Origin: Fimbriimonadales bacterium
Lineage (GTDB): Bacteria > Armatimonadota > Fimbriimonadia > Fimbriimonadales > GBS-DC
Reading direction: 5' to 3'
Assembly: GCA_025060055.1 (NCBI GenBank)
Contig: JANXCK010000003.1
Span: forward strand, 1 to 5,047
Length of the DNA: 5,047 bases
Below the pieces are notes generated by a model. The model had not been told where the DNA came from, made no database searches, and worked only from the letters and a program-made list of their open reading frames with translations. Position numbers and translations under genes: made by a program. Position 1 is the stretch's first letter. Each line of letters begins with the position of its first letter. Shown here one piece after another: positions 1-4,711 of the stretch.

Positions 1-225
1 TGCGCCTTCAGGCGTGGCGTAGTAGCGAGTTCGTGCTACATGCAAGTAGCCTCGGTATCCCAGTATGCGCGAGATTTCTTGCTCTGGGATTTGCAGGTAC
101 TGGCAGATGTCGTACATGAGGTAGGCAGCGTTCACCTTTAGTTCGGGGTACTCGTGGTGGCTTCGGACAGGCTCTAACGCCTTGCGCAGTGCTTCGGATA
201 TCTGTTTGATGTCGTACTTGCGCAT
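1..225 (-). CDS. Unidentified small protein with HTH-like segment, N-terminal part only
   Basis: This reading frame starts at an ATG (225-223) and stays open for 75 codons to the left edge, so the C-terminus is missing. A strong Shine-Dalgarno (GGAGGTGA, 236-229) lies three bases before the ATG and decides the start. The peptide begins MRKYDIKQISEALRKALEPV and is probably all-helical. Residues 45-66 (LQIPEQEISRILGYRGYLHV) have the spacing of a helix-turn-helix, with a Gly at the turn and a Tyr/Arg-rich tail (RTRYY). There is no signal peptide, membrane segment or metal motif. I do not recognise the family. DNA binding is an inference from the helix pattern only. A frame-shifted alternative at 8-232 gives a Pro/Arg-rich peptide of poor composition and is rejected. 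I am sure it is a gene and unsure what it does. Confidence 0.75.
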   Translation of the reverse strand, partial: MRKYDIKQISEALRKALEPVRSHHEYPELKVNAAYLMYDICQYLQIPEQEISRILGYRGYLHVARTRYYATPEGA

Positions 226-228
226 AGT

Positions 229-236
229 TCACCTCC
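229..236 (-). promoter_or_regulatory. Strong ribosome binding site
   Basis: The minus strand reads GGAGGTGA followed by ACT-ATG, almost fully complementary to the anti-Shine-Dalgarno sequence. The gap to the ATG is short when measured from the end of the motif, but normal from its GGAGG core. It fixes the start of the left-edge gene at 225. Confidence 0.8.
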
Positions 237-268
237 AGAATTGCGCGAAGCGCACCTGTTTCTCACAG

Positions 269-300
269 AAGGGCAGGATGTGTTTCCACATCCCGCCCTT
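269..300 (-). promoter_or_regulatory. Leader hairpin upstream of the left-edge gene
   Basis: AAGGGC (269-274) and GGATGTG (276-282) pair with CACATCC (287-293) and GCCCTT (295-300) around a TTTC loop. This gives a 13-bp stem with one A·C mismatch. It lies between the predicted promoter (328-357) and the ribosome binding site (229-236), so on the minus strand it would be in the 5' leader. No T-run follows on either strand, so it is not a canonical intrinsic terminator. A role in RNA stability or attenuation is inference. Confidence 0.45.
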
Positions 301-327
301 TCTGCACGGAGAGAACAGGGTAGCAAT

Positions 328-357
328 ATTGTAAACGATTGCAGGCGCGAAAGTCAC
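328..357 (-). promoter_or_regulatory. Candidate sigma-70-type promoter for the left-edge gene
   Basis: On the minus strand GTGACT (357-352, 4 of 6 to TTGACA) is followed after 18 bases by TACAAT (333-328, 5 of 6 to TATAAT). Transcription would start near 320, giving a leader of about 95 nt that includes the 269-300 hairpin. Other AT-rich hexamers occur nearby, so this is a pattern match only. Confidence 0.4.
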
Positions 358-380
358 GTCCTCATCCCCCTATCTCACTC

Positions 381-409
381 AAAACTTTACATTCCCCCTG
401 TAAACTTTT
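381..409. promoter_or_regulatory. Near-perfect dyad, operator or weak terminator
   Basis: AAAACTTTACA (381-391) and TGTAAACTTTT (399-409) are inverted repeats matching at 10 of 11 positions around the spacer TTCCCCC. The centre is about 74 bases upstream of the predicted start of transcription on the minus strand, where a regulator could bind. On the plus strand the right arm runs into six Ts (406-411), so a weak intrinsic terminator is the alternative. No plus-strand gene is seen upstream in this window for it to end. Confidence 0.4.
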
Positions 410-431
410 TTATTACACCACACACGGCTCA

Positions 432-454
432 CGACGGCGGGATGCCTTCGCACC
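432..454 (+). repeat. Short direct repeat, copy 1
   Basis: The 23 bases here match 611-633 at 20 positions. Both begin CGACGGC, share GGATGCC and end in ACC. The copies flank the inverted-repeat unit at 462-608, so the whole block 432-633 looks like a repeat with duplicated borders. Confidence 0.6.
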
Positions 455-461
455 TGTGTAG

Positions 462-500
462 GGCGACGACAAGAGAGTCGTCGCCTGAAGTTTGTCACTT
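462..500 (+). repeat. Palindromic repeat unit, left copy
   Basis: GGCGACGAC (462-470) and GTCGTCGCC (477-485) form a perfect 9-bp stem around AAGAGA. The stem is followed by TGAAGTTTGTCACTT (486-500). The 24-base hairpin recurs identically at 585-608, and the 15-base tail recurs inverted at 570-584 with one mismatch. Confidence 0.75.
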
Positions 501-569
501 TCGCCAATTTGTGCGGCATATTGTAGGTTGCGCCCGCCCAAAACCGCTACGAGTTGTGCTTTTTGCCCG

Positions 570-608
570 AAGTGACAAACGTCAGGCGACGACAAGAGAG
601 TCGTCGCC
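570..608 (-). repeat. Palindromic repeat unit, right copy, inverted
   Basis: This is the mirror of 462-500. AAGTGACAAACGTCA (570-584) leads into the same hairpin (585-608), whose stem extends to 10 bp through A584-T609. The tail is inverted relative to the left copy, yet the loop AAGAGA keeps the same strand orientation in both, so the palindrome is in direct and the tail in inverted arrangement. Confidence 0.75.
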
Positions 609-610
609 TC

Positions 611-633
611 CGACGGCAGGATGCCGTCGTACC
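611..633 (+). repeat. Short direct repeat, copy 2, with hairpin
   Basis: This is the second copy of the 432-454 sequence. Here it is also a palindrome: CGACGGCA (611-618) pairs with TGCCGTCG (622-629) around a GGA loop. The first copy has substitutions in the right arm and folds less well. Confidence 0.6.
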
Positions 634-642
634 GTCGTGCTG

Positions 643-657
643 GCGTCGCGCCGACGC
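643..657. repeat. GC-rich palindrome related to the 3509-3525 hairpin
   Basis: GCGTCG (643-648) pairs with CGACGC (652-657) around CGC. The 12-base core GGCGTCGCGCCG (642-653) recurs exactly at 3512-3523 downstream of the zinc-ribbon gene, which suggests one dispersed repeat family. Confidence 0.55.
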
Positions 658-666
658 GCTTGCGTG

Positions 667-687
667 GCACGGGTTTCCAGCCCGTGC
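667..687. repeat. Palindromic repeat (GCACGGG arms)
   Basis: GCACGGG (667-673) pairs with CCCGTGC (681-687) around TTTCCAG. It abuts the preceding and following palindromes with only a few bases between them, which is typical of composite intergenic repeats. It is not followed by a T-run. Confidence 0.6.
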
Positions 688-716
688 AGCGTGGCATGGA
701 CCGTCTTGTCCACGCT
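688..716. repeat. Palindromic repeat with nested alternative hairpin
   Basis: AGCGTGG (688-694) pairs with CCACGCT (710-716). A competing inner hairpin pairs TGGAC (697-701) with GTCCA (708-712). The two cannot form fully at once. This is the last palindrome of the cluster before the dockerin-like remnant. Confidence 0.5.
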
Positions 717-749
717 TTGGCTTGGATTGGGCAGACGGGCAGTAGCCGT

Positions 750-824
750 GCGGATGTGAACTGCAATCGCGTGGTGAACGACGCGGACTTGTTGACGGTA
801 CCGCTTGCGTTCGGGCGGGGATGC
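750..824 (+). pseudogene. Decayed dockerin-like EF-hand fragment
   Basis: The frame starting at 750 reads ADVNCNRVVNDADLL and then a phrase ending LAFGRGC. This resembles one type I dockerin/EF-hand calcium loop (D-x-N-x-D-G-x-V-x-x-x-D-L) as found at the C-terminus of many secreted proteins. Loop positions 1, 3 and 12 are kept (Asp, Asn, Asp), but position 5 is Asn and the conserved Gly is Arg. No protein body lies upstream, only palindromic repeats, and the frame runs on out of register into the next gene with no proper end. I read it as the leftover tail of a lost secreted-protein gene. A chance match in a 25-codon stretch is possible but less likely. Confidence 0.5.
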
Positions 825-861
825 TCAGGAGCGCGTAGCAAGTATGTGCAAAGCGCTGGGC

Positions 862-892
862 TTGGGCACACCGCGCCGTCTTCGGGTATACT
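862..892 (+). promoter_or_regulatory. Candidate promoter of the winged-helix/zinc-ribbon operon
   Basis: TATACT (887-892) is a good -10 hexamer. The only upstream partner is a poor -35 (TTGGGC, 862-867) at a long 19-base spacing. Transcription would begin near 899, after a possible GTG start at 896. This supports the ATG at 911 as the true start and implies a very short leader. Confidence 0.4.
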
Positions 893-899
893 CCTGTGC

Positions 900-903
900 A
901 GGA
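900..903 (+). promoter_or_regulatory. Ribosome binding site for the winged-helix gene
   Basis: AGGA at 900-903 is seven bases before the ATG at 911, a normal spacing. It would lie inside the coding region if the in-frame GTG at 896 were used, so it favours 911. Confidence 0.45.
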
Positions 904-910
904 TTGGCAT

Positions 911-2773
911 ATGGCAATCACGGGCGTTCCAGAGCGACTGGACTTGGACTACTTGGCGCGGGAAGTGCTGCATGCATTTTTGCAAGGCGACCCAATACCC
1001 CTGCGCACCAACGAGATTCGCGAGCGCGTGGCGCATCTGAGGCTCAGCTCGGCGGAGCTGCGTGCGCTGCTGCTGAACATGCCCGACAAGTTTTTTCAAG
1101 AGGAGCGCCGCTGGCAGCCGCTATATCGCAAGGCGCATCGCAACGCGCCTGTGCTGGCGATGATTGAGCGCATTGTGCGGGCTGTCGGCGCACCCGTGCC
1201 CCACACGGCGATTGCACTGGAGCTGGGCGAACGCTACCGCCGCTCGTATGAGTATTACGAAACCATCCTGCCTCAGATGGCACGCGCCTCTGAAACGCTG
1301 TTTGTCACTTCCGACAACCGTATCGGCTTGCGCGAGTGGCTCTTCGTGCCCGACTGGATAGAACCGCACCCCTACGAGTGGGAGCGTGCCGAAGAGCGCG
1401 AGCGTGCCGTCCACGACGCGCTGTTCTACAACGACCTCAAATGGGACGAAGTCGAGCGTTATGTGCAGTTGGGGCAGGGCTTGGACTGGACTCGCGCCGA
1501 GGCCGCCCTTGCGTTCCTTCAGAAGTTGGGCGAGCCTGTGCCTAATCGTGTGGTCGGCTTTCTGGGCTGGTACTTCACGCTCGATCCCGACCCGCGCTGG
1601 GTGTTTCCCTATGATGGCGTTGCGCTGTACGAGGCAATTTTGCATTCGCCCGACTGGGTATGGGGCGGCGACGGGCAGTGGTATCCCGCAGCAGTAGTGA
1701 CGCGCTGGCTCGACGAAGCGCGGGCGCAGGTGCAAGAATGGCTCCAAGAGATGCCCGCCGAAGAGACGCAGCCGCTGGAGCTGCGCGAGGACGAGGTGGA
1801 GCAAATCGTCGCTGAACTGCTCAAAACGCAGGGCATCGCCCGCGCCTCCAAACTGCTCGAAGAGATGTTCGAGGTCACGCCCAAGAGCCGCACCTTCCGC
1901 GAAGACCTCGACACGCTGGTGAGCGCGCTTTGGAGCGACGGGCGGTTGCGCTGGTTCGGCTTCGACCGATTCGGACGCGACGCCGACATCCCCGAATATG
2001 TGCTGAGCGTGCCGTCGGTGTTCGAGTTCCCGCTGCTGCCTGATTTGCGCAACGAGGAGGGCGAGCCGTACGATGTGCTGATAGACCCCGAAGGCTACCC
2101 GAAATCGCTGCGCGACGAAGTGCGCGATCCCCGCGCCCAAGATGTGCTGGATGAGGAGACACCCGCCTATCCCGACCAGATTCCCGACCATGTGCGCATC
2201 GTGCTGCGGCAGCCCCACAAGGATTTGGGCACAATTCCAATGTGTCAGATCCCGCTCGGCTTTTTGCCCGACGAGCCACCCCTGCAGCAGCTCACTTTCC
2301 TCGACGAGAACGACTGCGCCTACGAGGTGTGGCTGAACCACGAGACGCGCCTCATCTACGGGCTATTCGACAAGTTCGCCGAGCTGGAGCCGATTTCAGG
2401 GGCAATCTTTGTTTTGGAGCGCACGGAGCAACCCGATGTGTACCGCTTCCGCTACACAGGCGAGGTCGACCCGCTGCTGGCGATTTCAGCCTCGCGCTAC
2501 GAGCGGCTCTTGAACCTCCAAGCACACGCGGACACGCTGTCCACTTACCACTTGCTCATCGAGCTGATGCGCGATCACCCGCGCGGTGCAGACTTCTTGA
2601 CCCTACATAACGAGTTGAACATCATCCGTCGCACCAAGCGTGAGTGTACCGCCTCAGTGCTGAGCGCGTACCCGTGCTTTGAACTCCATCGCGGGTCGCC
2701 CGTGTGGCATCTCAAAGAGGAAGACATCGGTAAACCGATTACTAAGAAAGCGCGTTCGTATCTACTGGGGTAG
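911..2773 (+). CDS. Uncharacterised multi-winged-helix protein (HARE-HTH-like)
   Basis: The 620-residue product is soluble, acidic and rich in Trp, with no signal peptide or membrane helix. Four stretches look like winged helices. Residues about 10-65 are a helical start. Residues about 80-144 end in RIGLREWLF, the typical close of HARE-HTH/RNA polymerase delta-like modules. Residues 291-360 are helical and end in a strand-rich RLRWFGFDRFGRD. Residues 543-607 end in a wing-like HRGSPVWHLKEED. Residues 365-540 form a central part rich in beta strands and Pro, with no motif I know. I start at ATG 911 because of AGGA at 900-903 and the -10 at 887-892; GTG 896 would add five residues. It is the first gene of an operon with the zinc-ribbon gene 3 bp downstream. 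A role in transcription or nucleic-acid binding is inferred from the fold pattern. The exact family is unknown to me. Confidence 0.85.
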   Translation: MAITGVPERLDLDYLAREVLHAFLQGDPIPLRTNEIRERVAHLRLSSAELRALLLNMPDKFFQEERRWQPLYRKAHRNAPVLAMIERIVRAVGAPVPHTAIALELGERYRRSYEYYETILPQMARASETLFVTSDNRIGLREWLFVPDWIEPHPYEWERAEERERAVHDALFYNDLKWDEVERYVQLGQGLDWTRAEAALAFLQKLGEPVPNRVVGFLGWYFTLDPDPRWVFPYDGVALYEAILHSPDWVWGGDGQWYPAAVVTRWLDEARAQVQEWLQEMPAEETQPLELREDEVEQIVAELLKTQGIARASKLLEEMFEVTPKSRTFREDLDTLVSALWSDGRLRWFGFDRFGRDADIPEYVLSVPSVFEFPLLPDLRNEEGEPYDVLIDPEGYPKSLRDEVRDPRAQDVLDEETPAYPDQIPDHVRIVLRQPHKDLGTIPMCQIPLGFLPDEPPLQQLTFLDENDCAYEVWLNHETRLIYGLFDKFAELEPISGAIFVLERTEQPDVYRFRYTGEVDPLLAISASRYERLLNLQAHADTLSTYHLLIELMRDHPRGADFLTLHNELNIIRRTKRECTASVLSAYPCFELHRGSPVWHLKEEDIGKPITKKARSYLLG

Positions 2774-2776
2774 GCT

Positions 2777-3496
2777 ATGCATCGCCATATGGGTTTGCTG
2801 CGCGACTTGCAGGCGCTGGATCACTACATCGACCGCCTGCGCCGTGAAGTGGCGGAGCTGGATGCGGGCGAGCTGCTGCGCGAGCGCATCGAGCAGACGC
2901 GCCAGCGCATGCAGGAGATTAAACAACGCTACGAAGAAATGCACGCCCGCGCCACTGAGCAGGAACTACGCTTGCAGGAGTTCGACGAGCGCATTCGCCG
3001 CACCGAAGCCGACCTCTACTCAGGGCGAATCACCAACCCGCGCGAACTGCAGCTGCTCCAGCACGAAATCGAGCAAGCTAAACAGGCACGCGAGCAGATG
3101 GACGTCGAAATGCTGCATATCTGGGAGCAGATGGAGACGATGAAGCAAGACATCGACAAAGCCGAGCGCGACATGCGGCACTTAGAGCGCGTGTACGAAG
3201 CGCATATGGAGGACTTCCGCCAGCGCAAAGCCGCGCTGGAAGCGGAGATTGCGTTCCACTTGCGCGAGCGGGCGGAGCTGGCGCAGCAGATTGACCCCGA
3301 CGCGCTTGCCCGCTACGAGCAGCTGCGCCAACGACTGGGCGGCACCGCAATTGCCGTTGTCGAGCAGAAGGCATGCTCCGTGTGCCATACCTTGCTCACG
3401 CCCTACATTCTCAAACGCCTGCAGAACGAGGACGCGCTGATCGCGTGCGAAAGTTGCGGCAGGCTACTCTATGACCCGATGCTTGCGCAGGCGTGA
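2777..3496 (+). CDS. Coiled-coil protein with C4 zinc ribbon (DUF164/zf-RING_7 family)
   Basis: The 239-residue product has a long charged coiled coil (about 6-180), largely Glu/Gln/Arg heptads. A short break carries LYSGRITNPRELQ (80-92), the hallmark loop of this family. The C-terminus is a zinc ribbon with C200-x2-C203 and C224-x2-C227 (CSVC ... CESC), then GRLLYDP. Length and order are usual for the family. Known members include Helicobacter HP0958, which binds RpoN and flaA mRNA, and chlamydial CT398; in most bacteria the role is undefined. The start at ATG 2777 follows the upstream stop by 3 bp, with GGGG six bases before it; a second ATG (2789) lacks a ribosome site. The short gap implies co-transcription, probably with coupled translation, with the winged-helix gene. 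A role as an adaptor for RNA polymerase or RNA is inference. Confidence 0.93.
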   Translation: MHRHMGLLRDLQALDHYIDRLRREVAELDAGELLRERIEQTRQRMQEIKQRYEEMHARATEQELRLQEFDERIRRTEADLYSGRITNPRELQLLQHEIEQAKQAREQMDVEMLHIWEQMETMKQDIDKAERDMRHLERVYEAHMEDFRQRKAALEAEIAFHLRERAELAQQIDPDALARYEQLRQRLGGTAIAVVEQKACSVCHTLLTPYILKRLQNEDALIACESCGRLLYDPMLAQA

Positions 3497-3508
3497 ATCT
3501 CGGGGTAC

Positions 3509-3535
3509 GACGGCGTCGCGCCGTCATCTTATTTT
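3509..3535 (+). terminator. Likely intrinsic terminator of the operon
   Basis: GACGGCG (3509-3515) pairs with CGCCGTC (3519-3525) around TCG. It starts 12 bases after the zinc-ribbon stop codon and is followed by the T-rich ATCTTATTTT. Stem and tail fit a Rho-independent terminator, although the T-run is interrupted. Its core is shared with the palindrome at 642-653, so a dispersed repeat may have been co-opted as terminator. Confidence 0.5.
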
Positions 3536-3560
3536 GGGCGCGTTGGGAACGCGCCCGAAA
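3532..3560. repeat. Long GC-rich hairpin
   Basis: GGGCGCGTT (3536-3544) pairs perfectly with AACGCGCCC (3548-3556) around GGG. Three further A-T pairs and one G·T wobble (3532-3535 with 3557-3560) extend the stem to 13 bp. No T-run follows on either strand. It follows the presumed terminator directly and resembles an intergenic palindromic repeat. Confidence 0.6.
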
Positions 3561-3632
3561 CGGGACGATTTCATATTTGAGGCACTTATACCAATTGGGA
3601 TTTCAAGCGTCGTTACGCCCTCACTCCCTTGT

Positions 3633-3661
3633 CCCCCTCTCCCACCGCGTGGGAGAGGGGG
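3633..3661. repeat. Perfect 13-bp hairpin, left internal
   Basis: CCCCCTCTCCCAC (3633-3645) pairs perfectly with GTGGGAGAGGGGG (3649-3661) around CGC. No T-run follows, so termination would have to be through structure alone. Confidence 0.8.
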
Positions 3662-3670
3662 AATTTGGCT

Positions 3671-3697
3671 CCCCTCTCCCGCAGCGCGGGAGAGGGG
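3671..3697. repeat. Perfect 12-bp hairpin, right internal
   Basis: CCCCTCTCCCGC (3671-3682) pairs perfectly with GCGGGAGAGGGG (3686-3697) around AGC. The arms differ from the left hairpin at one stem pair (A-T changed to G-C) and by one base pair in length, consistent with compensatory change or duplication. Confidence 0.8.
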
Positions 3698-3742
3698 CTG
3701 GGGGTGAGGGAACAACGGCATTTGAAACCCCGATTGGTATTA

Positions 3743-4666
3743 CTACACATCCACGCGACTGTTCCCACCGCGCGCCCGCAAGTAGCTGCTTGGCGGGGTG
3801 CTGCGCTGCAGATGCGACAGGATATAGCGTGCCGCCGCCACGACGCCTTCCATCTGCACGCCCGTTCCGATGCCAATCCCGTGCAACATATACAGCAAAT
3901 CTTCCGTGGCGAGGTTGCCCGACGCGCCTGGCGCAAATGGACAGCCCCCCAACCCGCCCGCGCTGGAGTCGAAGATGAACACACCCATCTGCAAAGCGGT
4001 CAGCACATTTGCCAACGCTGTGCCATAGGTGTTGTGGAAGTGGTAGGCGAAGCGTTCAAGGGGCAGAATGGGTAGCAGCGTCTCCGTAAGCTGCGCCACT
4101 TGTGTCGGCACCGCCGCACCGATAGTGTCGCCCAAGCTCACCTCGTCGACACCCATCGCCAGCAGTCGCTCCACGATGGGCTTCACCGCGTCGGGCGCAA
4201 TCGCGCCTTCGTAGGGGCACACCAGCGCGGTGGAGATATACCCCCGTACCCAGCAGCCCGCCGCCCGCGCTTCCCGCACCACCGCTTCGTACTCCTGCAA
4301 CGACTGCTCGGTGCTCCGATTCAGGTTGCGCTGGCAGAAGCTTTCGGACGCTGCCGTGAAAATCGCAATCTCGGTCGCGCCTGCGCTCAGGGCACGCTCT
4401 AAGCCCTTCAAGTTGGGCACCAACACGGGGTAGCGCACGCCCGCGCGTTTGCGAACCTGCGCCATCACTTGCTCGGCGTCGGCAAGTTGGGGCACCCACT
4501 TGGGGCTAACGAACGCCGTCGCCTCCACGACCGAGATGCCCGCTTCCGCCAGCATCTCGATAAAGCGCACTTTCACTTCCGTAGGCACGGCAGTCGGCTC
4601 ATTTTGCAGACCGTCCCGCGCACCGACTTCAACCACCCGAACGAACGACGGAAGACCCTCAAGCAT
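3743..4666 (-). CDS. mvaB: Hydroxymethylglutaryl-CoA lyase
   Basis: The 307-residue product cleaves HMG-CoA to acetyl-CoA and acetoacetate in the cytoplasm, the last step of leucine breakdown. It is a complete TIM-barrel lyase of the DRE-TIM group. Numbering from ATG 4666, R17-D18 lie in GARDGLQNE, E48 in VVEAT, H209 and H211 in YHFHNT, C242 in GGLGGCPFAPG and N251 in SGNLATEDL. All sit at a constant offset of 24 from human HMGCL R41, D42, E72, H233, H235, C266 and N275, so metal and catalytic residues are intact. There is no targeting peptide. GGAG at 4680-4677 is ten bases from this ATG; a GTG at 4672 would add two residues but crowds that site. The gene ends in tandem TAG-TAA, the second stop sharing base 3740 with the inverted-repeat element. 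Its neighbours are not from the same pathway. Related enzymes such as homocitrate synthase lack this signature. Confidence 0.95.
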   Translation of the reverse strand: MLEGLPSFVRVVEVGARDGLQNEPTAVPTEVKVRFIEMLAEAGISVVEATAFVSPKWVPQLADAEQVMAQVRKRAGVRYPVLVPNLKGLERALSAGATEIAIFTAASESFCQRNLNRSTEQSLQEYEAVVREARAAGCWVRGYISTALVCPYEGAIAPDAVKPIVERLLAMGVDEVSLGDTIGAAVPTQVAQLTETLLPILPLERFAYHFHNTYGTALANVLTALQMGVFIFDSSAGGLGGCPFAPGASGNLATEDLLYMLHGIGIGTGVQMEGVVAAARYILSHLQRSTPPSSYLRARGGNSRVDV

Positions 4667-4711
4667 CGTCACTCATCTCCAGAGTGTGGTGTGTCTGGGT
4701 ATCCTCTTAGT

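Larger units (their letters stand above)
226..910. other. Gene-free, repeat-rich intergenic region
   Basis: This 685-bp stretch has no convincing complete gene. Reading from the left it holds a leader hairpin, a promoter candidate, an AT-rich dyad, a cluster of GC-rich palindromic repeats (432-716), a decayed dockerin-like coding fragment (750-824) and the promoter of the next gene. Open frames on both strands translate to Arg/Pro/Ser-rich peptides encoded by the palindromes and look artefactual. No tRNA or rRNA was recognised. Confidence 0.75.
3588..3740. mobile_element. 153-bp inverted-repeat element, MITE-like, no coding capacity
   Basis: The element begins ATACCAAT (3588-3595) and ends ATTGGTAT (3733-3740), a perfect 8-bp inverted pair. 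The outer arms 3588-3624 and 3704-3740 match at 29 of 37 positions, most mismatches being transitions. Inside lie two hairpins with related arms (3633-3661 and 3671-3697), so the whole could also fold as one long cruciform. No transposase is encoded. Open frames through it give Pro/Gly/Arg-rich peptides (for example PSPTAWERGN) of the kind produced when such repeats are translated. I see no target-site duplication. A non-autonomous mobile element is the best guess; an amplified intergenic repeat without transposition is the alternative. Confidence 0.65.

Noticed and set aside
432..633. CRISPR array
   Set aside because: There are only two hairpin copies, 99 bases apart, with inverted flanks and no regular spacers or cas genes.
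241..759. A 172-codon open frame on the plus strand
   Set aside because: It crosses the dyad and the repeat block, contains a duplicated ATTRESSP peptide from the repeated hairpin, and has no ribosome site or domain.
413..1099. A 228-codon open frame on the minus strand
   Set aside because: It runs through the palindromic repeats and antisense to the well-supported winged-helix gene. Its product is repeat-derived (WKPVPRKRVGATPARR) with no domain.
1300..1310. GTTTGTCACTT inside the winged-helix gene, identical to 11 bases of the repeat tail at 490-500
   Set aside because: The match stops at 11 bases, lies in a normal coding context (LFVTSDN) and lacks the hairpin. It is probably chance.
1121..2341. 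A 406-codon open frame antisense to the winged-helix gene
   Set aside because: It is a typical shadow frame in GC-rich DNA. The plus-strand frame has the operon context, ribosome site and winged-helix patterns.
3633..3697. The two internal hairpins as intrinsic terminators
   Set aside because: The stems are very stable but no U-tract follows on either strand. They fit better as parts of the inverted-repeat element.
3493..4075. Open frames across the convergent intergenic region on both strands
   Set aside because: Their peptides are translations of the inverted-repeat element and hairpins, then antisense to the lyase. No start signals were found.
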